64,000 bases of DNA, from the NCBI GenBank assembly GCA_037367405.1, contig JAZKJV010010627.1:930001-994000 (forward strand), written 5' to 3'. Both the position numbers and the translations under genes were made by a program. Source of the DNA: Ottelia alismoides (Eukaryota > Streptophyta > Magnoliopsida > Alismatales > Hydrocharitaceae). The notes beneath the pieces are model-generated. The model saw nothing but the letters and a program-made list of their open reading frames with translations, was not told the origin of the DNA and searched no databases. Positions 25,318-37,245 of this stretch are shown one piece after another (position 1 is the first letter of the stretch; every line of letters starts with the position of its first letter).

Positions 25318-25784
25318 TGAATCTTATTCAGATCATAACTTTTTATCTATACATTATTTTTCTGTGAAATCAATTTTGTATTTTTCTATATAAAATTATC
25401 TACAACTTTCATGTACAAAGTTTCTTTATTTGATGTATAAAAAGTGGAACCAGAAATAGGTCCCAAAATGAATAAAGAATGAATAGAAGGTATAGGTATT
25501 TATACTGTATTTTTGACCTTATCTCCCCCTACTTTATTCCTGGTCGACCTATTCATCAAGATGCCTAGGTCTCGGGGTTTCGGGTCATAAAATATTTACA
25601 ATATTTTATTCTTTTTCTTTTCTTTTATTTATTCTATAATTTTGGCCTTAATTACAGTATTTTATACACTATGTGATGACATGCATGAATGCTAAGATGA
25701 TGATATTAATGATATTTACAGGCATTTGCTAGGGTTTTTGATGCCAAAATGATAGAATAAAGATGATGAAATGTGGATTCATCA
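25318..25784 (-). repeat. Element A partial LTR start (second tandem junction)
   Basis: On the minus strand TGATGAATCCACATTTCATCATC at 25784 begins the LTR. After about 465 bases, at ...GATCTGAATAAGATTC, it switches directly into pol sequence (AGCAGGCCGCCC). The 5' LTR continues uninterrupted at this point (42540-42560). Confidence 0.9.
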
Positions 25785-25798
25785 TCCCCCTATACTTT
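25785..25798 (-). promoter_or_regulatory. Element A polypurine tract, unit 2
   Basis: AAAGTATAGGGGGA on the minus strand directly before the TGATGAATCC LTR start. It is identical to the tract at 31757-31770. Confidence 0.88.
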
Positions 25799-28250
25799 AC
25801 CTTTGCTAGTCCCTAGCAAACACTTATGCAATAAGTGCAGAAAGAAAAAGAAAGAAAAGAAAAAGAAGAACTTGGATTTAGTTTAATTATCAAACTTGTC
25901 CTTACAAAATCAAAGTTTGGAGCTTAAGTAGGACCTTTGGAATTTTAGTGCGGGCGGAACCTTATTGAGAACCGAATTTGAAATCCAACAGTCCCTGAGA
26001 ATCCCAAAACTCTGCTCAAGTATCCTCAATAGCCAGGTCAGAAATACTTCAACTCATACGCAAACTCTTACGACTATGAATCTGACTCGTACAGTGTAAG
26101 TGATGGTGGCTCTCTTTAATTAGAATGGCAAAGAAACTGACTTCTCCAGTACGACAACCCAATGATTCCCCAATCCAATAATTCCATCCTCGAGGAATGG
26201 GGTATTCCCTTCTAAGTTCAAGTGGCAACCAGCTCAAGAGGAGGGGGTGAAGAGAAGAATGGACGGTAGCCAGTGTAGCTACCTATCCTGGGATGCAAGA
26301 CTAGTGTAGTCACGTCATCCTGCTGCAGGCTCACATGATATGACTTTGGAACTCAAGCCTGCTTATTGACTTTGTACATACTTTGCAGGCTTTTTATTTT
26401 TGTGCATGCCTGAACATTTTTTTTGAATACTATATACAGCAGCATTTACATAAGGAGTTTTTCCTCTTGAGCCAGTAGACTATCCCTCTTTTGAAGCTTT
26501 ATCGCAACCCACAGCCTCCTGTCTTTAGACTTCCTAATCACTGGACGGGTTGGGTGCACTTCCCTCCCTAGAGGAGGACAAGTGTTTCCACTTGTGTGCG
26601 TCTCATACCGGCAAATACAATCCCCTCACCACTCGAACTGAGTTGAGCCATGTGAAAGGTGCAGGTGTCCAAGTTAGGTCATTATCAATAAGAATCGTGC
26701 GTGTGCTCCGAAATACTTCTACTTAGGCAGTCAAGAATCCATTGAACCAAGTCCCGTGATCCTCAAAAAATTAAGTCAACTAGACCTGATGTACCTCAAA
26801 CCCAGTTCTTATAAGGTTCCTGTTGTTAGGTAGATTTTAAGGTCCAATCAAGCTCCAATCTCCAGATTTTACTTAGACTTGTTCAATTATCAAACTCAAT
26901 CCGAAAAATGCTCATGCTATGCAATGCACTGTAGAATGCAGAAAATATTTTTGTGATGCAATTTTCAAAGATTTTGAACTTTTTATGGATTTTTGAAAAG
27001 TTGATAATGATGCATATGCATTTTTTTGTATTTTTCAAAAAGATTTTTCAGATGTTTTTGGATTTTAATTTTGCAAATGTTTCTGGGGATTTTTGAAAAC
27101 AAAAAGATTTTGGCTGAACACTAGGTGAAAAATATGTACACGGGAGTGCTTCTTTATATATACAAGAAGTGGATTTTAAGAATTTACAAGGTTACGTGAT
27201 CAATTTTATACATATATATAGTGGATTTTGGTGTGATGTAAATGTTCCTCAAACTTATTTAACACAAGCTTTTTCACACAATTTTTGAAAACTATAGTCC
27301 AAAATAATTTTTACAAACATTTTTGCAAACATGTACACACATTTGAAAATCATTTTGCAAAGGTTTTTCAAACAGTATATATAGATTTTTCAAAACCTTT
27401 TTGCAACCATTTTTCAAACCATTTGCAAATCATTTTTCAAACATTTTATTTCACACAAAGAAAATAAATTTTACAAACCACACAATTTTACACAGGTTGA
27501 AAACATGTAACAAAACATTTCCAAAATAGTTTTCAATAAATGTTCACAAAGATTTTCAAACTATTTTTCAAACATTTTGCAAAAAACATTTTCACCTGAT
27601 TTATTAATCATAAATACAAAAAGAATTTGAGGAACAAAACACCTTTTTATTAAGGAGTTAATGAATTTTAATGAATTATAAGCCATATTATTAAGAAAAT
27701 ACGAGTTATGGCTAAAGTATATACGTAGTATATACGACCCCCCTATACTTAGCTTGAGCTATGTCCTCATAGATCGGAGAGAAAAGAGAAGACATAACTC
27801 GTACTAAGTATAGACAAGTCTAAAGAATAAATAAATGAATGAATGAACCAACGAATGAGAAGTCGACTGTCCCCCTATACCTAGGATCAAATAATCCTAA
27901 GTATAGCAGACTGTACACAAAGCAGGGAGGATCAAGGGTGGGAATGAACAGATCATGCTCGGATTGTCTCCCCCTGTACTTAGGGTAAAATATCCCTAAG
28001 TATAGACAAGAAGAGGAGACAATGGAGAGGATCAAAAGATAAAGAAAACTCGGGGTGCACACCCCCCTATACTTAGGACAAAGTATGTCCTAAGTATAGA
28101 AAATTGTCTACAAGGGCGGCACCTTTTTGATAGATAAAGAAAATAGGAAAGGAAAAGAAGAAAAGAAGAAAATAAGAAAATAAATCAATAGATGAAAGAG
28201 TGATATGAACAGAGGGATCTGTACAGCGGAAGTTGGAATTGATCATCATG
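25799..28250 (-). other. Element A 3' untranslated region, unit 2
   Basis: Non-coding. Reading on the minus strand it holds the hairpin array (28099-27701), the TTTGAAA/TTTGCAAA-rich stretch (about 27600-27250) and the conserved mixed-sequence block that leads to the polypurine tract (about 26900-25800). The 60- to 80-codon frames here arise from the simple sequence. Confidence 0.8.
27701..28099 (-). repeat. Element A 3'UTR hairpin array, unit 2
   Basis: Four stem-loops on the minus strand: 28099-28062, 28005-27970, 27906-27871 and the extended one 27813-27701. Arms are CTATACTTAGGA-like and TCCTAAGTATAG-like, and each 3' arm runs into five or six G. In the last one the arms are interleaved: CTATACTTAG (27813-27804), ACGAGTTATG (27802-27793), CTAAGTATAG (27752-27743), CATAACTCGT (27710-27701), a possible pseudoknot. 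Confidence 0.88.
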
Positions 28251-28279
28251 TATGAGATGCAGATGATGTGAGTCAAAGG

Positions 28280-29720
28280 ACACATCTCATACCAGAAGAA
28301 TGGGGGCAACGTCAATGGTCGGCGATCATGATCTAGATATAGCTTCAGGCGTTGACCATTCACGCGGAAGGTAGAGGAAGATGACGGTTCGGATATGTCG
28401 ATGCTGCCATTGTCATGTACCTTCCTGACCACATAGGGACCTTTCCACTTGCTCTGCAACTTCCCTGGGAATAATTTCAGCCTGGAATCAAACAACCATA
28501 CTCTCTGATCTGGCTCAAACTGTTTATGGCTGATATGAGAATCATGCCATGTCTTCACTTTCTCTTTGTACTGTAGGCTTTGGAAAAGGCTGTATCTCTC
28601 AGTTCTTCCAGGGCTGCCAATTTTGCTCTTCTCTGTTCTCCTATACTCTCGGGATCTAAAAGCAACTCTGTGACTGTCCAAAAAGATTTATGCTTGATCT
28701 CCACTGGCAGATGGCATGGCTTGCCATAGACGAGACGAAAGGGAGATGTCCCCAATGGATTCTTGAAAGAAGTCCGATAAGCCCACAAGACCGAGTCCAA
28801 AAGTTGTGACCAATCCTTTCGGTATGGGCGGACAACTTTCTGCAAGATTGTCTTTATCTCCTGGTTCGATACTTCGGCAAGACCATTAGTCTGAGGGTGA
28901 TAAGGTGTGGCAACCAGATGGTCAATACCGAACTCGTCTGCAAGGGCCCTAACCTTGTCATTGATGAAGTGAGACCCCCCCTCTGAAATCAAGACTCTAG
29001 GTACCCCTAACCGTGAAATGATATTTTTCCTCGAGAATTTGCAAACGGTTTTAGCATCTGCGGCTCGGGCGGGGATGGCCTCAACCCATCGGCTGACATA
29101 ATCAACAGCGAGCAGGATATGCTCGAATCCCTGACTCTTGGGAAATGGGCCCATGAAATCAATCCCCCATGCATCAAAAACCTCACAAAAGTGAATGGGT
29201 TGCATGGGCATCATGTCTCTCTGTCTGCAGATTCCCATTTTCTGACAGCCAGTAAATCTCCTCACGAACTCATCAGAATCCTTGAAGAGAGTAGGCCACC
29301 ATAGGCCGGATTGAAGCACCTTCTGTGCTGTTTTTTTTTTCCAAAATGATGTCCTCCTGCCTCAAGCTTGTGGCAGTATGTGAGGACGCTATGATGCTCT
29401 TCTTGAGGAATGCACCTCCTCCAGATACTATCCCCTCCTTCATGATAAAGGACGGGATCCTCCCAATGGTAAAACTTGGCCTTCGCCGAGAAGGTCTCGA
29501 GTTTCTGCCTGGGCCAACCTTGTGGAACCGTCTTGGCGACAAGATAGTTCACAATGTCAGCGTACCACGGGAGCGAGGCGATAGCCAAGATTGCCTCATC
29601 TGGAAACGTCTCTGTGATAGGTGCGTTGGGCTCAGATTCCTCAAGATTCTCCAATCTGGAGAGATGATCCGCCACCACATTCTTGACTCCAGGTTTGTCC
29701 TTAATCTCAATATAAAATTC
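28280..29720 (-). pseudogene. Element A integrase, copy P2 (inactive)
   Basis: The frame 29319-28555 has WGIDFMGPFPKSQGFEH, LISEGGSHF, HPQTNGLAEVSNQEIK and VYGKPCHLPVEIKHKSFW. The middle catalytic Asp is Glu (LISEGG, where P1 has LISDGG). The N-terminal zinc finger is also hit: RRFTGCQK in place of KRCTDCQK loses a Cys. A one-base loss near 28575 moves the C-terminal part (KVKTWHDSHISHKQFEPDQ, LQSKWKGPYVVRKVHDNGSIDI) into another frame (28681-28290). A T9 run near 29331 causes a further shift upstream, where [16 protein letters not shown] and [20 protein letters not shown] lie in the 29678 frame. Confidence 0.92.
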
Positions 29721-31288
29721 CTAGAGTAGAAGGATCCATCTGGTGAGACGTGCTTTGGCATCCTTCTTAGACATTAGGTACCGGATGGCGGTGTGATCAG
29801 TGTAAATTGTCACTCTAGATCCGAGAATATACGATCGATACTTATCAAGAGCGAAGACTACGGTCAGCATTTCTTTCTCAGTCACAGTGTAATTCTGCTG
29901 GGCGGCATCCAAAGTACGGCTGGCGTAGTGAATGGAAAACAGTAATCCATCCCTCCTCTGTCCGAGCACAGCCCCAACGGCAAAATCTGAAGCGTCCGTC
30001 ATGATCTCGAATGAAAGAGACCAAACGAGTGGCTGAAGGATAGGAGCTGAAACAACCATATTTTTGAGAGTCTCAAATAACGCAAGACACTTATCATTGA
30101 CAATAAACTCGGTGTCTTTTGTCAGTAAGTCAGTAAGCGGTCGGGCAATTCGACTGAAGTCCTGAATGAACCGTCGGTAGAAACCGACATGCCCCAGAAA
30201 AGACCGCAACTGACGTAAGTTGGACAGTGGATTGAGTTTTCTGATGATATCCACCTTGGCCGGATCGACCTCCATGCCCCAGTTGGAGACGATATGACCG
30301 AGGACCGTCCCTTGAGTCATCATGAAATGACTCTTCTCCCAAGATAAAACAAGGTTGACCTCTATGCAGCGCTGAAGCACACGGTCTAGGCAGTCAAGAC
30401 AAGCATCGAACCCGTCGCCATAGACCGAGAAGTCATCCATGAAGACCTCTAAACAGTCACCCACCATGTCCAAGAAGATGGACAACATGCACCTTTGGAA
30501 TGTCGCCGGAGCGTTACATAGACCAAAGGGCATCTGTCTGAAAGCATAAGTCCCAAAGGGATAGGTGAATGTCGTTTTCTCCTGGTCTTCGGGCGCAATG
30601 GCCACTTGCTTGTATCCAGAGTACCCATCAAGAAAACAATAATGACTCTTCCCGGCTAGTCGCTCGATAATCTGATCAATGAAGGGTAGCGGGAAGTGAT
30701 CCTTCTTGGTGGCCTCATTCAATCGTATGTAGTCCACACAAACCCTCCAAGAAGTTGGTACTCTGATAGCGATCTCCTCTCCAGACTCATTGACAAATGT
30801 AGTGATACCCGTCTTCTTGGGTACCACATGTAAAGGACTTACCCATTTGGAGTCGGAGATGGGATAGATGAAATCGGCGCTCCACCACCTTGAAATTTCT
30901 TTCATGACGACGTCTCGAAGATTCGGGTTCAGCCGTCGTTGGAACTCACGCGACGGCTTAGCGTTATCCTCAAGATAAATGTGGTGGGAGCAAAGATTTG
31001 GGCTCAGCCCCTGGAGATCAACTATACTCCAATCGATTGCCTTGGGTTTCTTTCAAGAACCTCCATCAGACGAGATTCTTGTTCTCCAGTCAAATCTGCT
31101 GAGATAATGACCAGATGCATTTCTGGCTCACCTGTAAGGAATCTATATGTCATCGACTGCGGCAGAGGTTTCCATTCTGGACAACTGGGAGGTGGCAGAT
31201 CTGGCTTCTGATATGTCTGTGTAAATGCCACCAGGTCTGCATGGGAGAACTCTCGCTCTTCATGAATCTCTGACGAAGGGCGGCCTGC
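29721..31288 (-). pseudogene. Element A reverse transcriptase-RNase H, copy P2
   Basis: The longest intact pol run of element A: 394 codons (30905-29721), with the RT fingers and palm ([27 protein letters not shown] active site), thumb ([34 protein letters not shown]) and RNase H ([56 protein letters not shown]). It ends at TAG where P1 has CAG (LLLQEF), a C-to-T change. Upstream the frame is broken by a one-base loss shared with P3 (ERNPRQ for ERNRKA). The copy begins abruptly at 31288, fused to LTR sequence, so it has no gag or promoter of its own. Confidence 0.93.
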
Positions 31289-31756
31289 TGAATCTTATTC
31301 AGATCATAACTTTTTATCTATACATTATTTTTCTGTGAAATCAATTTTGTATTTTTCTATATAAAATTATCTACAACTTTCATGTACAAAGTTTCTTTAT
31401 TTGATGTATAAAAAGTGGAACCAGAAATAGGTCCCAAAATGAATAAAGAATTAATAGAAGGTATAGGTATTTATACTGTATTTTTGACCTTATCTCCCCC
31501 TACTTTATTCCTGGTTGACCTATTCATCAAGATGCCTAGGTCTCAGGGTTTCGGGTCATAAAATATTTACAATATTTTATTCTTTTTCTTTTCTTTTATT
31601 TATTCTATAATTTTGTCCTTAATTACAGTATTTTATACACTATATGAATGACATGCATGAATGCTAAGATGATGATATTAATGATATTTACAGGCATTTG
31701 CTAGGGTTTTTGATGCCAAAATGATAGAATAAAGATGATGAAATGTGGATTCATCA
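31289..31756 (-). repeat. Element A partial LTR start (first tandem junction)
   Basis: The LTR start at 31756 (TGATGAATCC) runs about 466 bases and is then cut at the same base as the copy at 25318 and fused to the same pol position. The sequence around both junctions is identical ('gggcggcctgctgaatctta'). Confidence 0.9.
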
Positions 31757-31770
31757 TCCCCCTATACTTT
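31757..31770 (-). promoter_or_regulatory. Element A polypurine tract, unit 1
   Basis: AAAGTATAGGGGGA on the minus strand, abutting the LTR start at 31756. Confidence 0.88.
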
Positions 31771-34257
31771 ACCTTTGCTAGTCCCTAGCAAACACTTATG
31801 CAATAAGTGCAGAAAGAAAAAGAAAGAAAAGAAAAAGAACTTGGATTTAGTTTAATTATCAAACTTGTCCTTACAAAATCAAAGTTTGGAGCTTAAGTAG
31901 GACCTTTGGAATTTTAGTGCGGGCGGAACCTTATTGAGAACCGAATTTGAAATCCAACAGTCCCTGAGAATCCCAAAACTCTGCTCAAGTCTCCTCAATA
32001 GCCAGGTCAGAAATACTTCAACTCATACGCAAACTCTTACGACTATGAATCTGACTCGTACAGTGTAAGTGATGGTGGCTCTCTTTAATTAGAATGGCAA
32101 AGAAACGGACTTCTCCAGTACGACAACCCAATGATTCCCCAATCCAATAACTCCATCCTCGAGGAACGGGGTATTCCCTTCTAAGTTCAAGTGGCAACCA
32201 GCTCAAGAGGAGGGGGTGAAGAGAAGAATGGACGGTAGCCAGTGTAGCTACCTATCCTGGGATGCAAGACTAGTGTAGTCAAGTCATCCTGCTGCAGGCT
32301 CACATGATATGACTTTGGAACTCAAGCTTGCTTATTGACTTTGTACATACTTTGCAGGCTTTTTATTTTTGTACATGTATGAACATTTTTTTTTGAATAC
32401 TATATACAGCAGCATTTATATAAGGAGTTTTTCCTCTTGAGCCAGTAGACTATCCCTCTTTTGAAGCTTTATCGCAACCCACAGCCTCCTGTCTTTAGAC
32501 TTCCTAATCACTGGACGGGTTGGGGTGCACTTCCCTCCCTAGAGGAGGACAAGTGTTTCCACTTGTGTGCATCTCATACCGGCAAATCCAATCCCCTCAC
32601 CACTCGAACTGAGTTGAGCCATGTGAAAGGTGCAGGTGTCCAAGTTAGGTCATTATAACCAAGAATCGTGCTTGTGCTCCGAAATACTTCTACTTAGGCA
32701 GTCAAGAATCCATTGAACCAAGTCCTGTGATCCTCAAAGAAATAAGTCAACTAGACCTGAAGTACCTCAAACCCAGTTCTTATAAGGTTCCTGTTGTTAG
32801 GTAGATTTTAAGGTCCAATCAAGCTCCAATCTCCAGATTTTACTTAGACTTGTTCAATTATCAAACTCAATCCGAAAAATGCTCATGCTATGCAATGCAC
32901 TGTAGAATGCAGAAAATATTTTTGTGATGCAATTTTCAAAGATTTTGAAATTTATGGATTTTTGAAAAGGTGGTAATGATGCATATGCATTTTTTTGTAT
33001 TTTTCAAAAAGATTTTTCAGATGTTTTTGGATTTTAATTTTGCAAATATTTCTGGGGATTTTTTAAAACAAAAAGATTTTGGTTGAACACTAGGTGAAAA
33101 ATATGTACACGGGAGTGCTTCTTTATATATACAAGAAGTGGATTTAAAGAATTTACAAGGGTACGTGATCAATTTTATACATATATATAGTGGATATTGG
33201 TGTGATGTAAATGTTCCTCGAACTTATTTAACACAAGCTTTTTCACACAATTTTTGAAAACTATAGTCCAAAATAATTTTTACAAACATTTTTGCAAACA
33301 TGTACACACATTTGAAAATCATTTTGCAAAGGTTTTTCAAACAGTATATATAGATTTTTCAAAACCTTTTTGCAACCATTTTTCAAACCATTTGCAAATC
33401 ATTTTTCAAACATTTTATTTCACAAAAAGAAAATAAATTTTACAAACCACACAATTTTACATAGGTTGAAAACATGTAACAAAACATTTCCAAAATAGTT
33501 TTCAATAAATGTTCACAAAGATTTTCAAACTATTTTTCAAACCTTTTGCAAAAAACATTTTCACCTGATTTATTAATCAGTAAATACAAAAAGAATTTGA
33601 GGAACAAAACACCTTTTTATTAAGGAGTTAATGAATTTTAATGAATTATAAGCCATATTATTAAGAAAATACGAGTTATGGCTAAAGTATATACATAGTA
33701 TATACGACCCCCCTATACTTAGCTTGAGCTTTGTCCTCATAGATCGGAGAGAAAAGAGAAGACATAACTCGTACTAAGTATAGACAAGTCTAAAGAATAA
33801 ATAAATGAATGAATGAACCAACGAATGAGAAGTTGATCGTCCCCCCTATACCTAGGATCAAATAATCCTAAGTATAGCAGACTGTACACAAAGCAGGGAG
33901 GATCAAGGGTGGGAATGAACAGATCATGCTCGGATTGTCTCCCCCTATACTTAGGGTAAAATATCCCTAAATATAGACAAGAAGAGGAGACAATGGAGAG
34001 GATCAAAAGATAAAGAAAACTCGGGGTGCACACCCCCCTATACTTAGGACAAAGTACGTCCTAAGTATAGAAAATTGTCTACAAGGGCGGCACCTTTTTG
34101 ATAGATAAAGAAAATAGGAAAGGAAAAGAAGAAAAGAAGAAAATAAGAAAATAAATCAATAGATGAAAGAGTGATATGAACAGAGGGATCTGTACAGCGG
34201 AAGTTGGAATTGATCATCATGTATGAGATGTAGATGATGTGAGTCAAAGGACACATC
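31771..34257 (-). other. Element A 3' untranslated region, unit 1
   Basis: Same organisation as 25799-28250, to which it is nearly identical by eye. It carries no env-like gene. It differs by scattered substitutions and small indels, for instance 'aagaaaaagaac' against 'aagaaaaagaagaac' near 31830. Confidence 0.8.
33671..34070 (-). repeat. Element A 3'UTR hairpin array, unit 1
   Basis: Stem-loops at 34070-34033, 33976-33941 and 33877-33841 and the interleaved pair structure 33783-33671. One arm base differs from unit 2 at 33971 (CTAAATATAG on the plus strand against CTAAGTATAG), weakening that stem. Otherwise the array is the same. Confidence 0.88.
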
Positions 34258-35484
34258 TCATACCAGAAGAATGGGGGCAACGTCAATGGTCGGCGGATCA
34301 TGATCTAGATATAACTTCAGGCGTTGACCATTCACGCGGAAGGTAGAGGAAGATGACGGTTCGGATATATCGATGCTGCCATTGTCATGTACCTTCCTGA
34401 CCACATAGGGACCTTTCCACTTGCTCTGCAACTTCCCTTGGAATAATTTCAGCCTGGAATCAAACAACCGTACTCTCTGATCTGGCTCAAACTGTTTATG
34501 GTTGATATGAGAATCATGCCATGTCTTCACTTTCTCTTTGTACTGTAGGCTGTTGGAAAAGGCTGTATCTCGCAGTTCTTCCAGGGCTGCCAATTCTGCT
34601 CTTCTCTGTTCTCCTATACTATCGGGATCTAAAAGCAACTCTGTGACTGTCCAAAAAGATTTATGCTTGATCTCCACTAACAGATGGCACGGCTTGCCAT
34701 AGACGAGACGAAAGGGAGATGTCCCCAATGGATTCTTGAAATAAGTCCGATAAGCCCACAAGACCGAGTCCAAAAGTTGTGACCAATCCTTTCGGTCTGG
34801 GCGGACAACTTTCTGCAAGATTGTCTTTATCTCCCGGTTCGATACTTCGGCAAGACCATTAGTCTGAGGGTGATAAGGAGTGGCAACCCGATGGTCAATA
34901 CCGAACTCGTCTGCAAGGGCCCTAACCTTGTCATTGATGAAGTGAGACCCCCCGTCTGAAATCAAGACTCTAGGTACCCCGAACCGTGAAATGATATTTT
35001 TCCTCAAGAATTTGCAAACGGTTTTAGCATCTGTGGCTCGGGCGGGGATGGCCTCAACCCATCGGCTAACATAATCAACAGCGAGCAGGATATGCTCGAA
35101 TCCCTGACTCTTGGGAAATGGGCCCATGAAATCAATCCCCCATGCATCAAAAACCTCACAAAAGTGAATGGGTTGCATGGGCATCATGTCTCTTTGTCCG
35201 CAGATTCCCATTTTCTGACAGTCAGTACATCTCTTCACGAACTCATCAGAATCCTTGAAGAGAGTAGGCCACCATAGGCCGGATTGAAGCACCTTCTGTG
35301 CTGTTCTTTTTCCAGAATGATGTCCTCCTGCCTCAAGCTTGTGGCAGTATGTGAGGACGCTATGATGCTCTTATTGAGGAATGCACCTCCTCCAGATACT
35401 ATCCCCTCCTTCATGATAAAGGACGGGATCCTCCCAATGGTAAAACTTGGCCTTCGCCAGGAAGGTCTCGAGTTTCTGCCTGGG
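34258..35484 (-). pseudogene. Element A integrase, copy P1 (core intact)
   Basis: An unbroken run of 344 codons (35292-34258) spans the zinc-finger Cys pair (KRCTDCQK), the full catalytic triad (WGIDFMGPF, LISDGGSHF, GLAEVSNREIK), the Athila-type VYGKPCHLLVEIKHKSFW and the C-terminal DNA-binding region (HKQFEPDQRVRLFDSRLKLF, LQSKWKGPYVVRKVHDNGSID). All three catalytic residues remain, so this is the best-preserved integrase in the window. Translation from upstream pol is blocked at 35485 by TAG (VPQN then stop, where P2 has VPQGW), which fits two G-to-A changes. It would act in the nucleus, inserting element cDNA. Confidence 0.93.
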
Positions 35485-37203
35485 CTAATTTTGTGGAACC
35501 GTCTTGGCGACAAGATAGTTCACAATGTCAGCGTACCACGGGAGCGAGGCGATAGCCAAGATTGCCTCATCTGGAAACGTCTCTGTGATAGGTGCGCTGG
35601 GCTCAGATTCCTCAAGATTCTCCAATCTGGAGAGATGATCCGCCACCACATTCTTGACTCCAGGTTTGTCCTTAATCTCAATATAAAATTCCTGGAGTAG
35701 AAGGATCCATCTGGTGAGACGTGCTTTGGCATCCTTCTTAGACATTAGGTACCGGATGGAGGTGTGATCAGTGTAAATTGTCACTCTAGATCCGAGAATA
35801 TACGATCGATACTTATCAAGAGCGAAGACTACGGTCAGCATTTCTTTCTCAGTCACAGTGTAATTCCGCTGGGCGGCATCCAAAGTACGGCTGGCATAGT
35901 GAATGGAAAATGGTAATCCATCCCTCCTCTGTCCGAGCACAGCCCCAACGGCAAAATCTGAAGCGTCCGTCATGATCTCGAATGAAAGAGACCAATCGGG
36001 TGGATGAAGGATAGGAGCTGAAACAACCATATTTTTTAGAGTCTCAAATGACACAAGACACTTATCATTGACAATAAACTCGGTGTCTTTTGTCAGTAAG
36101 TCAGTAAGCGGTTGGGCAATTCGACTGAAGTCCTGAATGAACCGTCGGTAGAAACCGACATGCCCCAGAAAAGACCGCAACTGACGCAAGTTGGATGGTG
36201 GATTGAGTTTTATGATGATATCCACCTTGGCCGGATCGACCTCCATGCCCCTGTTGGAGACGATATGACCGAGGACCGTCCCTTGAGTCATCATGAAATG
36301 ACCCTTCTCCCAAGATAAAACAAGGTTGACCTCTATGCAGCGCTGAAGCACACGGTCTAGGCAGTCAAGACAAGCATCAAACCCGTCGCCATAGACCAAG
36401 AAGTCATCCATGAAGACCTATAAACAGTCACCCACCATGTCCGAGAAGATGGACAACATGCACCTTTGGAATTTTGCCGGAGCGTTACATAGACCAAAGG
36501 GCATCCGTCTGAAAGCATAAGTCCCAAATGGATAGGTGAATATCGTTTTCTCCTGGTCTTCGGGGGCAATGGCCACTTTATTGTATCCAGAGTACCCATC
36601 AAGAAAACAATAATGACTCTTCCCAGCTAGCCGCTCGATAATCTGATCAATGAAGGGTAGCGGGAAGTGATCCTTCTTGGTGGCCTCATTCAATCGTATG
36701 TAGTCCACACAAACCCTCCAAGAAGTTGGTACTCTGGTAGCGATCTCCTCTCCAGACTCATTCACAACTGTAGTGATACCCGTCTTCTTGGGTACCATAT
36801 GTAAAGGACTTACCCATTTGGAGTCGGAGATGGGATAGATGAAATCGGCGCTCCACCACCTTGAAATTTCTTTCATGACGACGTCTCGAAGATTCGGGTT
36901 CAGTCGTCGTTGGAACTCACGCGACGGCTTAGCGTTATCCTTAAGATAAATGTGGTGGGAGCAAAGATTTGGGCTCAGTCCCTGGAGATCAGCTATACTC
37001 CAACCGATTGCCTTGCGGTTTCTTTCAAGAACCTCCATCAGACGAGATTCTTGTTCTCCAGTCAAATCTGCTGAGATAATGACCGGATGCATTTCTGGCT
37101 CACCTGTAAGGAATCTATATGTCATCGACTGCGGCAGAGGTTTCCGTTCTGGACAACTGGGAGGTGGCAGATCTGACTTCTGATATGTCTGTGTAAATGC
37201 CAC
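35485..37203 (-). pseudogene. Element A reverse transcriptase-RNase H, copy P1
   Basis: Two in-frame runs, 37203-36418 and 36411-35485, are separated only by a stop at 36418-36420 that replaces the Glu before the active site (GDCL, stop, VFMDDF). The first run holds [51 protein letters not shown] and the RT fingers and palm; the second holds [37 protein letters not shown], RNase H ([35 protein letters not shown]) and the linker to integrase. Unlike P2 and P3 it keeps the frame at ERNRKA, so it is the ancestral arrangement. Confidence 0.93.
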
Positions 37204-37245
37204 CAGGACTGCATGGGAGAACTCTCGCTCTTCATGAATCTTTGA

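Noticed and set aside
27285..27467. 60-codon frame with FxxHF-like repeats, repeated at 33254-33436
   Set aside because: Product of the TTTGCAAA/TTTTTCAAA word field in the 3'UTR. It reads against the element strand and is not conserved in C.
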